Below, in pieces: positions 21,701 to 33,490 of a DNA stretch of 64,000 nucleotides. The stretch comes from Hamiltosporidium tvaerminnensis (lineage: Eukaryota; Microsporidia; Dubosqiidae). Where the stretch lies: contig CM061252.1 in the NCBI GenBank assembly GCA_022605425.2, positions 558,001-622,000 of the forward strand. The letters are read 5' to 3'. A program made the translations under genes and the position numbers. The notes beneath the pieces were generated by a model that saw only the letters and a list, made by a program, of their open reading frames with translations, made no database searches and was not told the DNA's origin. Position 1 is the stretch's first letter; every line of letters begins with the position of its first letter.

Positions 21701-21967
21701 TTATTCTGATTTATTTATTGCTTTTATGACTTCGTTTTCGAGAAAAACATTTCTTGTGCTGTATAACCCATTAAGGAAATGATTAATATCGTTATTTAAT
21801 GATTTCTCTTCCTCGTAATCAACATTAGATTCGGGTATAGATCTACCGAATCTTATATTGCTATTGGTTTTTATTTCGGGTACTTTAATTATAGTTTCTG
21901 ATAAACAATCATCCGATAAGGTAGAGTTTCTACATATAATAAATAGATTTAATTTTGAAAGTTTCAT
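21701..21967 (-). CDS. Unknown 88-residue protein, unit 1
   Basis: ATG start with TATAAATA 31 nt upstream (21991-21998). The sequence is identical in all three units. The N-terminus (LSKLNLFIICRNS) is mildly hydrophobic, but there is no convincing signal peptide. The middle is acidic and polar (residues 48-60, with three consecutive Glu), and the C-terminus is likely helical. No family recognised. The promoter spacing and full conservation favour a real gene, although flanking DNA is almost as conserved, so conservation alone is weak evidence. It lies about 2 kb upstream of the 547-residue gene on the same strand with its own TATA box. Confidence 0.5.
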   Translation of the reverse strand: MKLSKLNLFIICRNSTLSDDCLSETIIKVPEIKTNSNIRFGRSIPESNVDYEEEKSLNNDINHFLNGLYSTRNVFLENEVIKAINKSE

Positions 21968-21990
21968 GTTTATCTTTTGATTTTCGGACG

Positions 21991-21998
21991 TATTTATA
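21991..21998 (-). promoter_or_regulatory. TATA box of the 88-residue gene, unit 1
   Basis: Minus-strand TATAAATA with its 5' end 31 nt upstream of the ATG. Same in unit 2 (39,764-39,771) and unit 3 (57,521-57,528). Confidence 0.45.
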
Positions 21999-21999
21999 C

Positions 22000-23324
22000 T
22001 TTTAAAATCCTAATTTTAATTTATTTACAATAATTACATTTAATTTAAATAAAATATTTTTTATAAAAAAATTTAAGTATATCATTTTGTATGTAAATCA
22101 AATTATTTAGGAAATTTAGATAGAAATTTAATTCAACTTTCTTTTTGTTCTGTTAATTCTTCAAACTCCGTAGAATGAATTAAAAATGTTATAAATAAAT
22201 TTATGCTATCATTAGCAAGAAGTCAGAAACATCATCACATGAAATTTAGATTAAATATCGAAATTTAGTGATATTTTTATGATTTTATTAAAGTATAAAT
22301 ATTCATTTTTTATCTAAAGTAAATTTTCATTTAAAAAAGATATCTTTGAGGTATTAATGTATTTCAAAGCTGTATTCCTCGTCTGTCTTTGCCTATGATA
22401 ACATTTGTGGATTATATTGCAGTTTATCTACTATTTGGCATTTCAGAACTGAATTTTGCAATTTTTTATACCTTTTTTACAGTATTTTAAATCTATAAGT
22501 TAACTTCGCTGTCTTATTTATGAAGTTTACTTTATATTCAAAAGTTTTTTTTTGCAATTCCTTCCAATACGTTTTTAAATACAACCTATATCCGAATGAT
22601 TTTGTTTTTTTTAAAATGCACGGTATTTTTTATCTTGTTTGAAAAATTAAAATAAAATTCTGCAATAAACTTGCCAGTGTGTAACATAGTATAATTTAAG
22701 CAGTTCTATCAGGATTTTTTTATAAATTCTTTATACTACGCTCGTATAGTTGAAACCAAGCTATATATCTTAAATTATGTCATATGCGAAAAATAATTAT
22801 CTGTCAACTTTCAATTTTTCATCTCGTTTATTTTTCAAGTGCATTTCCAATTCATTCGATTAGAATTTGGAGAAACCAAAAATTATATTAGTCAACCATA
22901 TTCATAGCAATCAAATCCACAATATGATTAAACTCATAATAAAATCAAAATTCTTTATATGATATAAATTATGCGATATGAAAAAATGCGAAAAAAAATT
23001 TAATTCATTGATTTATGATGTAACTTGAATCAAATAATTTCATTATGATTTGATAAATTTTAAACGTACGTTTCGAAATTCTTAAATTATATACGAAACC
23101 TTTCTAATCAAATAAATATGTTTATTAAATAGACATAACAAAAAACGAGTTAAATTCTATTTTTTATTTTAAATTGGCTATAAAATGGAACACGTTTCCA
23201 TCATAAAATATTACAAGTTCGTTTTATAACCTCAAATAAAAACAAATTTTAATTTGAAAACTAACAAATTTCTTAAAACAGTTACAAGTGTATATTTTTT
23301 TTATGAAATTAAAGTAGTTCAGGG
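22000..23324. other. Gene-free stretch of unit 1
   Basis: AT-rich with no conserved frame. Nothing recognised. Confidence 0.5.
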
Positions 23325-23970
23325 ATAACATAAATAACTGCTGCCTCAACACTCCATAAGTACCCCCTGCGATACCTAAGCCCCAAAGCTTTTCCTCTAC
23401 CAGGAATGTAGAACCTGAATAATAGACGAGCCAGTTACCCGGTGTTCCTTAATTTCCGTTACAAGGTGTGTTATCGCATGTAGAAACCACCCCATGGCGC
23501 CCCGATACAAAGCATCATTTTAACATATTCTACACTTTCTGAACCCAATAAATTTCTAGCTACGATGAATTTCAGAGACTTAGTTAGGAACCACCTAGAC
23601 AGTGCGATGTTATACAAACAGGTATAACCTGCTATTAAGCTTTCTTGGCTTTACAGAGTTTTATTTTTATATCGAGAGGGTGTTAAGTCTTTCAAGCCGA
23701 GTGAACGGCTAGATTTCTCTGCTTTTACCTGACGATTACCTAAAGGTTCTGTTGCGTTTTTGATCAAGTTGAAAAAAAAGCTGCAAAACAGATAAATAGA
23801 AATGGTTTCGCCATTTTGTAGACAAATTTTTATCATATGAAATTTCTTCGAGCAACCGAAAAATTTGTCTGATTCACTTTTCGAAATCCAAACAGCAATC
23901 TTCGAGCCAATTTCACATACTCATTACCAAGCAGAAGTTTTTAGTGTGGTTATTCACCCACCCTCCATCC
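23325..23970 (-). repeat. Dispersed non-coding element, copy C, unit 1
   Basis: Reverse-complement relative of copy A. It has AAAAACTTCTGCTTGG, GATATAAAAAT, the palindrome CAGGT-ATA-ACCTG (23619-23631) and CACTGTCTAGGTGG. Its 3' half contains GGCGCCATGGGGTGG and AACACCGGGTAACTGG, and it ends near CCCTGAACTAC. It is more complete at the 5' end than copy B (starts near GGATGGAGGGTGGG). The frame at 23651-23836 is not supported as a gene. Confidence 0.72.
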
Positions 23971-24829
23971 TTAAAATATGATAAATACTAATTTCGGCAA
24001 ACTAATAATGTTTTTTTATAGATTAATAATTGAAAAATTCTCATGAGATAACTCGGTATGGTATTATAACCAAATAAGACGAATTTAACCTTAAAATCTT
24101 TTCTATATTAGAACGGTAATATGCAACTGCAATCATACTAAAACACAGTTGAATCTGGTATTTTTAATTTAGAAAAGTTAATAGAACAAATTAAATAACT
24201 ATGAAAGTTAGAAAAAAATAAACATAGATTTAAACATCAGATAGGACTGTATGCATAGCCTTGTCGTTCAGTACAATAAAATTATTTAAAACGAAAAAAT
24301 TAAATAAAAAACAAAATATGGAAGTCGAATTTCAAATAAATGACTTAAAGACTTTCCCGATAGACAATGTAAAATATATGTCAAGTTGAAATATTTTTAG
24401 AACGAAAATAAGGAGTTTAGTATGAAAGACCTAAAAATATTTTATAGTATAATTTGTGAAAAAAAATACTCAGAAACTCGCTTCTTTGCGCATCAAATTT
24501 TGCTAGATGTAACTATCGCGGATTTTTTTTAGAATGGCCCTCGTTTTGCTATCAATTCTACACATGGTATCATTTTTTTTTGGTTTTTCAACACACGTTT
24601 AATGCATCAAAGAGTACGAACCAGTTTTATTCACTTTTTGCATGTTAATAGTTTTTATCTAAACCTAACAATAGCCAATAAACAAGATATTAAACCTATC
24701 TTCTAACAATAAAACTAAACATAAAGAAGATATTCATATTGTTTATGAGCAACCAAAAAATTTAGCTACGATGAAAGATGGCATAAATATGTAAAGGTTC
24801 TTTATTACCCAGCCTATATGGGTCTGCCG
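23971..24829. other. Stretch before the retroelement relic, unit 1
   Basis: Broken plus-strand frames may be older parts of the same retroelement (for example MKDLKIFYSIICEKKYSE from 24,422), but I cannot align them to gag, protease or the RT fingers. Confidence 0.3.
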
Positions 24830-25930
24830 TTTTCTCAATTTATGAGGAAAAAAGTCAAGGTTAATATCTACTGCGACCGCAAAAAAGATATGAGCTAAGT
24901 CTATAGAGGTTGTAATATGTCATTAAAAAAACCTTTCTAGCGATGAGTTAATTTTCGTCGAAAAAAATGCATTCTAAATAAAAAAATCATATACTTACTA
25001 AAGCGAAGCCTGCATTAGTCTTTTAATTTCGAATGCGAGATAAAATCTTTTAGCAACTTTTGTAAATTTTACGCTGAGCAAAATTTTTTTGGAAACGTTT
25101 CAGAATAGTCATATACTGAACACGGGAGGTTCTTTTCGAATAAGCTGCTTACGTCGACGAGCTTGTAACATATAAAGACGTTAAGAACAACACTTGCTTG
25201 ATTATTTTGTTGAACTAATATTATTCTCTGCAAATGTTGTATTGAACCATGGCAATGATGTCCAAAAAAGACAATTCTTAGCGCATTTATGTTTAGAAAA
25301 TTTTGAGACTGTGACTTCAGTATACTCAACAACTGCGTTTTTTTTAGTATTTTTGAACCTTCAATCCTTTTATTGGATAGCTTTTTCGCTACGAAGCCCA
25401 AAATTCTAGGGCCTCGAAGAGCAAAAACAAACTTTTGCTAACAAGATTAGATTCCAAAGCAACTCACTCTTTAATATTTGATGCCCGCGCTATATGTTTT
25501 GTTCAATTTATATTCCAGAAAGAGGCTCGAACTTAAACACTTTAGTCGATTAGCAATTCTAGAAGTTTTGCTAAAAATCATCATGTATCAGATGGGTTTT
25601 GTCTTATTCCATCCGACGCTAATTCGCAGAGTCACTCATATGTATAAAGTATTTTGAGGCGAAGAAGGCATGTTTTTAGCTAATCTCAAAAAAAACATTT
25701 CGTAATTTGTATTTAGAATATAAAAAACATATTATTAAAGTTTTCGGCTTAAAATTCATTATAGTGACCAGTGGGAATAACATTAAGGCCATTATGAAAC
25801 ATATAAAGACAGAGACGGTAGAAGTAATCAAGAAAATCAGTAACTTTACGTTTTTAACACCAAGGGGGAACAATCAGTAGATTTATCCAGTTTGCATAAA
25901 AAGTATGTCTTAAATATGAACCGTAAAACC
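24830..25930 (+). pseudogene. Ty3/gypsy-like pol relic (RT thumb, RNase H, integrase), unit 1
   Basis: The relic is read on the plus strand across several frameshifts and stops. RT end: VKVNIYCD, then KSIEVVICH and SLKKTFLAMS (about 24,860-24,950), then NFRRKKCILNKKIIYLL and FFGNVSE (24,950-25,110), matching the family order Y-x-D-D-I, H-L, I-N-x-x-K-C-x-F and F-L-G-x-x-x-Y. RNase H (25,194-25,409): VVLNHGND then YSTT and a terminal F-x-L-x-S-P-K-F, as in G-A-V-L-x-Q ... Y-S-T-T-E-K-E-L-L-A. The integrase zinc-binding part (about 25,563-25,715) has HPTLIRRVTHMYKVF and a G-M; the core (to about 25,900) has IKTETVEVIKKI then F-L-T-P-R-G. Catalytic acidic residues are missing. The minus frames at 25069-25401 and 25676-25873 are shadows. 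Confidence 0.62.
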
Positions 25931-28335
25931 TATATAAAGTTCTAAATATCACGTAAATTTTAAATGATTAAAACGTGAAGAAAAGAGGTCATTTAAAATG
26001 CTAAGCGAGACTAAAGTGAACCAAGTTTTTCCTGTGATGCTAATAATGACGTAAAATTCACTTTAGAATGTTATTCTCGTAATTTAATAATGATATAAGA
26101 CGGTGTAAGAATTAAGACCTAGAATTGAAATATTTGCTAATTGGAAATAGGAAAGTATTTATGGAAGTTTTTACAAACTTTTTTTGGCTGAATAAAGCGA
26201 CGGCATGTCCAACAACAAATATAAATTTTCCGAACGCTTATGTAATTTTACGCTTAATTTGCACCTTTAAAATAAAAGTTTGCTCTACCCGCTGAATGCT
26301 TCTATTAAGTCCTATGATGACTTATTTATTTTTCAATTTTTGTTTATTATACTATGTTAAATCTATAATAAAGTATGCGATTAAACCAAAATAATAAGTA
26401 ACAAATGAGAACGATCGCGTCCAATATATTTTTTTTGTATCATTAGTTTAAGAGTTAGATTATATAGCTGTTAGGATAGCCAAAGGATTATTTTAAATGC
26501 CTAAGAAATTGTAAAGATGTTTGAAAATATATTTTGAAGGTTTTGAACAAATTTTATTAGCTCTTACTTAAAATGGGAAACTATAAATAATTAATTCCGC
26601 TTCTTATTTTCGTAAATCCATCTTAGGTTTGAAATTAATTTAATTCGATACAAAAAGTTTTACATCATAAAAAATTTGACTATTACGATGGGAGAAAAAA
26701 GATTCATATCAGTCTCATTCTATAAGATTTATGATATCGAAAGTTTCTTATACAATTTAATAAAGAGTTTTTTATATTAAAATCTCTTTCTATATTCACG
26801 AAAAATGATACATTTTATCTTCTAATAAAAAATTAGATTTACATTTTTTTAAAGAAATTAAAAATAGAGGGATGTATAGCTCTTTTTAAATGTTGTAAAC
26901 AGTTAGGTGTTTTTGATTCTTTAAATAGATAAAATAACTGCAGAATGAAAAGACGTTAGTTTTGCCTAATTAAACCTTGGTAGAAATATCTATCCCAAAC
27001 CAATCCTAAATACAAAAACTATAAGTATTATCTAAATTTATGTTATCTTATACCAGGTACGACAATATTAATTATATAGAGGAATTGTGCTGAAACCCAT
27101 TCTACCTCTCTAAGATTTGAAATTTGGCTGGCAAAATGATTGAATAATCATCCTAACAAAAATGTATTTTAATGGGAGAAAAAGCAAGAATAAACCTATG
27201 ATGTGTATAATTTTGGAATTCAAAAAACTAAATTTTTAAAATAAAGTAAATATTGTAGATTTTTAAACTCAGATTCCCTTAATTTTGCGCTTTAATTCTT
27301 AGAAAGTAAAATTAGAGCTATGATTTTAGAAAACCTAATTAAACCCTGTTCTTAAATATACAGTTAAATTTAATTATTTTATACATTCTAAATTGGCTTC
27401 CTCAAGTTAAATATTTCCTCTATGTTGGATCTAATCAGGTCATGATATGTTTTATACTTTCTCAATAGACATTTATGAATATGATAATCAATTATAACCA
27501 TTAGAATGCTCCCATATAAATATAAATTCGAAGTTTTAATTTAACCTACCTTTTCGATAAATGTTTTGCTGAATTTAAAATACGCAATTAAGAAGAATAT
27601 AAATCGATCAACAATAGAAATTAAAATGTTTCTTAGGAATACTAGATGTATTCAAAAGACACAAAATAACAAGGTTTCGTTGAAATTTAAGTAAAAAAAC
27701 ACACTCAAGACCTAAAGCATGTTAAATTTGTATGCTGAGGGGACATTATAGGAAATTTACTAAAATCATAAAACTGCGCATATACACAAGAAAGTCATCA
27801 TTAAGATAACATATAATTATAATAACAATGCGAATATTAGATAAAAAAACTAATGACGAATGAACCGTGTACTTTAATTGAAAAACAAAAAAGGCATTTC
27901 GAGTTAAAGCAATGCGCAGGAAACGAATATTATGATTGTCTAAAAATAAACAAAAAAGGATTATGAATGAATAAAATAATCAATCTAAACCACTAGAGGG
28001 ATAAATCTAAAACAATTTTAGTTGAAACTATGATAGTTAATTAATTACAAATTCCATGAGCAAATATGTATTCATCGGAAAATTTATCTCCCCAGTAATT
28101 TTCATTGGTTTATATATTGAATTTTATCTTTTTGAATAATAGCTCTCTAATTATCTCCCCTTTTTAAAAAAATGTATGAAGTTATTCCTTATAGAATATA
28201 ATGAGGATTTTGAATAAATTTATTTTTTTGAATTTAATAAAGGTTTTAATTATTCGATATTTCTTTAAAAATATATCCAGCAATCGGTCATTTAAACCTA
28301 TATTGCTTCAATATTTTCAAATCCTTTTTTGGCAT
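25931..28335. other. Gene-free tail of unit 1
   Basis: The first few hundred bases may be the decayed 3' end of the retroelement, but no long terminal repeat could be matched. A plus frame at 28201-28383 opens with ATG and is kept in unit 3 but broken before unit 4 and absent before unit 1, so it is not accepted. Nothing else. Confidence 0.4.
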
Positions 28336-28385
28336 CTTTTATATTTTTTTATCAAAAGTTTAAAAAATAGTAAACCTTATTGATT

Positions 28386-28449
28386 TTCTAGAAGAAAGAT
28401 TTCCTAAAATGGTAAAAAATTTGGCCTTTAAGAAATTTCTAGAAAATTC
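28386..28449 (+). promoter_or_regulatory. Heat shock elements of the Hsp20 gene, unit 2
   Basis: Distal TTC-TA-GAA-GAA at 28386-28396 and TTC at 28401. The proximal site at 28432-28449 reads GAA-AT-TTC-TA-GAA-AA-TTC, four perfect alternating boxes, one more than in unit 1. Confidence 0.75.
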
Positions 28450-28454
28450 AAAAC

Positions 28455-28461
28455 TATAAAT
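28455..28461 (+). promoter_or_regulatory. TATA box of the Hsp20 gene, unit 2
   Basis: TATAAAT, 28 nt before the ATGATG at 28483. Confidence 0.55.
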
Positions 28462-28908
28462 ATGCCAGAGAAATCCATCCATATGATGAGACGAAAAAAC
28501 TTCTTTGAGCCGCTTTTTGAGAATGAAAAGTTTGAGAACGACAAGATGAATATAACATTTAACTTACCAGAGGGAGTTGATCCTAATAACGTAGAAATTA
28601 AACATGAAAAGAACGCATACCACATGAAGTACAAGACAGAAACAAAAGATGAGAAAGATGGTGTTTCTTTTTCTAGTTCCAGTTACGGATATTTCTCGCG
28701 ATCATTTCCTTTTGAAATAAAGAATCCACATGCAGAAGTCAAAGAGAATAAGCTGTTTTTTAGTTTTGATCGAGGGGAAGATACTTCTGGTTTGAAAAGT
28801 ATTCCAATCAAAAATGGTAATTCGAAAGAAAAAATAGTCACTAATAAAAAGGAAACAGATAGCAATGCAAGTTGTTCTTCTGGTAAGTGTCAGCATTGTG
28901 GAAAGTAA
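28462..28908 (+). CDS. Small heat shock protein (Hsp20/alpha-crystallin family), unit 2
   Basis: Same 148-codon gene as in unit 1 with one replacement (His7 for Pro7) and one silent change (ATA to ATT at Ile46). The alpha-crystallin domain, I-P-I motif and three-cysteine tail are unchanged. The likely start is Met8/Met9 at 28483/28486, judged from the TATA spacing. The upstream stretch has TTTGGCCTTT instead of the TTTACCCTTT of units 1 and 4. Confidence 0.88.
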   Translation: MPEKSIHMMRRKNFFEPLFENEKFENDKMNITFNLPEGVDPNNVEIKHEKNAYHMKYKTETKDEKDGVSFSSSSYGYFSRSFPFEIKNPHAEVKENKLFFSFDRGEDTSGLKSIPIKNGNSKEKIVTNKKETDSNASCSSGKCQHCGK

Positions 28909-29056
28909 AAAAATAAAAGTAATTTGAGTAATTTTCTTTGTTATTATTTTATATTTTCCATTTTTTTTAAAAGTTTAAATTTTAAATATGACATATTTTC
29001 AGAACAGTGACATATTTTATTTATATTTATATGAAATATACGCAGTTTTGGGTTTT

Positions 29057-29667
29057 GCATCTAACTGCCTCTCAATACTCTATCAGTATCTCCTATTATA
29101 CTACATCTCACGTCCTTCATCTAAAAGGTGTTAGAAGCTAGTTAATAGGCAAGGCGGTTGCATGGAATTAGTAAATGTTCGTTGCATGATGGGTGACAAA
29201 AGGCGAAAACTCATCCTGGGATTCTCTAAGACTAGGCAACATTGCCACCTACCCGTAATTTTATGATCACAATAAACTTCTAGCATAGATATACCTCCAA
29301 AACTTACATGGGGTCCACTTAGACATTGCATGTCATGCCAACAAGTATAACTTGCATCTTATCTCTGCCAGCTTTTAATGGTTTTTATTTTTATATCTCA
29401 CAGGCGCTAAATCTTCTGATCTGAGTTAGCAAGGCTACCTTCCATGCTTTACATGACAATTATCTACATTTTCAGCTCCGATCTGCAATCTAGTCCCATA
29501 AAAACCAAAAATAAATTTGTAGAATTTTTTTTGCAATTATAAAGACTTCTTTCTTCTCTTACGAACTCCAATAGACCAATTATAAATATAGTGTAATTTA
29601 TTGTCACCATAAATCCAAACAATGATCGTTATATCAATTTAAACTCATCATCGCTAACAGAAAGTTC
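29057..29667 (-). repeat. Dispersed non-coding element, copy B, unit 2
   Basis: Counterpart of 11,325-11,935 with scattered substitutions. The altered but still paired palindrome arms CAAGT/ACTTG are kept. Confidence 0.7.
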
Positions 29668-31782
29668 TGATTTACTTATCTTTTTCCAATTTCTGTATAG
29701 AATTATATATTTTTCTAAATAATTCAAGTAAAAGTCTAGATTTTTCTCAAAAACTACCCATATAATTTGCTATTTTAAAAGCAATTTAATATTAAAAATC
29801 AATTTCTTTTTTAGGTTGTATTTTGGTAAAATTATAATAAATTAGAAAAATACCTATAAAACTATTTAATTAATTAGTATTGTGAATTCCAAGCTTTTTT
29901 CTAATTATTTTCAGATGTTTTTTAAAATGTATTCTTTCGATTTATAGAACAGGCTCTTTATGTCTGAAACTTTATCTATATTTCAAGTCTAAGCTTTGAG
30001 TATTGTATAAAAAGTTTTCTTTTTAGAATATATGTAGTAAGTGTATGATTTTTTCGTGTCTTCAGCTCCTTGAATAACCCAGTAGATTCTTTTTACCAGC
30101 TTTCTTCAAAATTTGGTTTTGGCTTTCAATCTTATCTTGGCCATAAAATATTCTTCCACTATTCTTTGTGTACTATTAGATGAATATTTGCTTAATTTTT
30201 ACCGAAATTTTTAGGTTCAAAATTTACATTTTTTTATATTTAGGGATAAAACATTGCAGTTTATCAGATATATAATGATATGAACACTTCAAAAATGAAT
30301 GAGAATTTTTCATTAGCCCATAAATCCTACTTGTTGGTTTTTCTGTTTTGAAAATAAAGGCTAATATTACGAAGTAATTTCGGCTTCTATAACACTAAAA
30401 TTTTAATATTCTTCTATAAATTACATACTTAATCATTTAATCCCAATCTTGTAAGTTTCTATTCTGGCTCCTAATCATATTTTAAAATACTCATTTTAAA
30501 AATCTTCTACACTAAGAAGACTTATGTCTTATTTAAGGCCAGAATGTATATTTATAAATTAAATTGATGTGGACACAAAACTTTACTTAATGAGTATGAT
30601 GCAATTTTATGCGGGTGTGTTCTCTAGCGGCTATTCATTAAATCTTCTAGATTCTGATTGCATTTACTTGGTGTAAACATTTTTTCTATAATCTAAAGAT
30701 AACTTCTGAATCTGAGATTTAAATAAGAGTTTTTTATCACATAGGTCGATTTTTTCCGTTTTAAGCCATTTTGAACGCGTAAAAATGTTTATAAACCCAA
30801 AATTGCATCATTATATAACTTCGAATGTAATTTATCAACTTCAATTATATATATAAATTCATCATTAATTTCAAGTTTGAAACTTTATTCGGAATATCAC
30901 CTAATATAAAATATTAGACATAGATAAAGCATTTACTTGGTGCAGGGGGTGTTCTATTATCATTTTATACCCTAGTAGTTGCTAAGAAATTTTCTGTTTT
31001 TCTTCCATTCTTAAACACTATCGTATATTTACCATGAAATACATCTGTTTATCAGCTAAACATTAAAAAAGTTTTCTATGTCTGAGTCTATGGAGTCAAA
31101 TAAACAATACGTTCGGTACCTTTGTCTCCTAATTCTTCATGATATGGCATACTTGCAATAGTATAACCGCAAAATAACTGTTTCAAGTCAAAATAATTAC
31201 ACGAGATAGTTGATTTGGGAAATTAAACGTCTATTCATTATGTGAATATATTTTTTAAAATAACATTCGAACTACTTAGCTCTGGATTCTTTACCTTACT
31301 TCATTTTCGTATCATAAATAGTTGGAGTGTTTGAGTATTTTTCCATCGTATAATATTAAGTATTTTTATAGATGTTTTGGTTTTTTAAGATTGGCTGTGC
31401 CTTTATAACTCTCGTTTTTTGTTGCTGTTTTTTTCTCTTTTGTTTTAAACCTATTCTTAAAGAGTTATTATTGCATGTGTTTTAATCTTTTGATGCAGCA
31501 TCAACGCTATAAGCTTGCAACAGTATAAAAAAAGTGAGATATAATTCACGAGAACCTTTATTAGAATGTATAGACTTGTTTGTGTATTTACTATTGTGTT
31601 TGGTTTTATTTAATCAATATACAACACACAGACTCTAGCAGAAATAATATCTCTTGGCAAAAACTTCTTAAAAAGTCCTTGCTTGTAATCTTGCATTTAT
31701 ATTCTATATAAATTTCATTTCTAGTATTCCGGCATCAAATATTTCAGTTTATACCGAACAAAGATTGTTAAAAATAAATATT

Positions 31783-32030
31783 TTATACTAAAGATGTCAA
31801 AATAATAGCACATTTTGTAAAATCCATGTTGTCTTGATTTTTTATTTGTACACTAGAAAGTGAATATTCATATGAGCCTAATTCCTCGGCTACATACATA
31901 TATCTTGGAGCTTCTAAGATGTTATCGGCTTTCGCTTTTATGTTGAACGATTCTTTTATACTTTTCTTTGTTATCTTATAGAGGTTTGACATATGGAATA
32001 TCAACTTGTCGTCCGAGACTTTAAGTAGCT
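31783..32030 (-). pseudogene. Unidentified coding relic, unit 2
   Basis: Counterpart of the 14,059 relic. The frame here continues through LGSYEYSLSSVQIKNQ to a stop at 31,783 because two bases missing in unit 1 are present. No family assigned. Confidence 0.3.
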
Positions 32031-32952
32031 AATCTTTCGGTATCAAATATGTTGGAACTTCTAAAATATTTCATTACTTATTCTTTTAAAAATATAATTT
32101 TGTAATATCAGAGATGATTGCTAGGAGTTGAAAAGGTTTCTAGATTAAAAAAATTATAATCACAACTATTTCTGCCGCTTAAAACAAAGAGAAGACTAGT
32201 TTAATATTAAAAAACTTAGAAACTAAGGCAACATCGCTACAGGCGGTAGGCGTTATAGAAAAGACTAAATAATCGTTATAGGTGACGATTTATTATTTTT
32301 GTTAGACATCCGAATTAAGAACCTTTTATTTTAACACGAATATCCATATCCTACTCAAACTCATACATACGAAAGACTAAAATTTAATAGTTTCTGAATG
32401 GCTTAAATAAACGGTTGTATCTTCATTATTACTCTTTTTATTTGTTTGTCTTTTTTATTCCGTTTGGATTCCAATACCCATTCTTAAACGAAAATACAAA
32501 GAATTTATTAGCAAATCAAAATTTTTAATAAAGTATAGTATTGTGCGCCGGTGACTATGTATTTCAGCAGTAATAGATTTTCTGATGTCTGGTTTTTTAA
32601 GTTGATTGTGCGAAATGCTTACTTAGTGATTAAATTTTCTTGTATTCCTTGGTAGCATATTTATTTTAATCACATTTTTTCGCTATTAATAGTAATAGAA
32701 AGCTCGTGTGATGTCCGTATGTGCGGTAACAAACCTAGATGTGCAAGAGTGGTCTGTTAGCGCCTATTTCATAAATTTAAAATCGGAAAAAAAAATTATT
32801 TATTTGTTAAAAATTTTTTGAGTTAGGAGAGCGACTTGGTAAATATTCTTCTTTATTATTTGATTAATTTCATAAAATCGATGATTTCTAGGTTCAGTAC
32901 TTATTCTTGTCTATTAAAAAAGATTGCACATTAAAAATCAGCGTTTAATTCT

Positions 32953-33490
32953 CCCCCTTGATTCTGTTCACTGCATTTTCCAAATTCATTGCGTTACACT
33001 TTAGAATCGCTTCTTGTTTTAGACTACAGGCAAGGTTTCATTATAAGAACCATATAGCCTTGGCTAATTTATTCAGTGGTTCTTTAAGATCTTGTTTGAA
33101 CCTAAAACAAAACATATTCAAAGCCTTCATTCTGATCTATCGTTACAAAAGCGAGCTTGAACAGCGTTCCATATATATTTCTTGTTGTGAATATCCAAAT
33201 ACAGTTTACTTTATGCAAGATCGGCTTATATGCGAGTTTTAAGTTGAAAGAAACCATATGTAAGGTAAAATTAGATTGTAATACCAGAAAAACGTGCACT
33301 ATTGCTTTTATATTTTGTTATATCTTAGGGTTTTTTCGTATTTGGGAGAAAAATTGGGGTACTGGTACTGGACAATAAATATTTTTTCATGTTTTTGTAA
33401 AAGCTTTGCCTTCAATCTCGCATCATCAGCGTCATTCATAGCTTTTGTTCTAATTAGATCTTTCTTGCTCTTTCAATTTAGTTCCTTTTC
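32953..33490 (-). pseudogene. Possible MULE-like transposase relic, unit 2
   Basis: Counterpart of the relic near 15,180. In this unit the minus frame 33102-33299 is open through FTTRNIYGTLFKL and TIDQNEGFEYVLF. The assignment is tentative. Confidence 0.2.

Larger units (their letters stand above)
10600..28335. repeat. Tandem array unit 1 (about 17.7 kb)
   Basis: First of three complete head-to-tail copies; the Hsp20 start codons lie at 10,728, 28,462, 46,234 and 63,991, giving periods of 17,734, 17,772 and 17,757. Order within the unit: Hsp20 (+), dispersed element B, coding relic, second relic, 547-residue gene (-), GC-richer island, 88-residue gene (-), dispersed element C, Ty3/gypsy-like relic, then about 2.4 kb with no gene. 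Unit 1 differs from units 2 and 3 mainly between about 11,950 and 14,700 and near 28 kb. It is almost identical to unit 2 from about 14,720 to 17,000 and from 22,000 to 26,600. Confidence 0.95.

Noticed and set aside
25069-25401. 110-codon minus-strand frame conserved in all three units
   Set aside because: It opens with TTG, has no internal Met, and lies opposite the RNase H part of the retroelement relic. The plus strand carries the recognisable motifs.
25676-25873. 65-codon minus-strand frame
   Set aside because: Shadow of the integrase relic on the plus strand.
23325-25930. Elements C or B as long terminal repeats of the Ty3/gypsy-like relic
   Set aside because: They lie in the opposite orientation to the relic, lack TG...CA ends, and no second copy brackets the relic on its other side.
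28201-28383. 60-codon plus frame with ATG just upstream of Hsp20 in units 2 and 3
   Set aside because: The frame is broken before unit 4 and absent before unit 1. The composition is that of AT-rich spacer.
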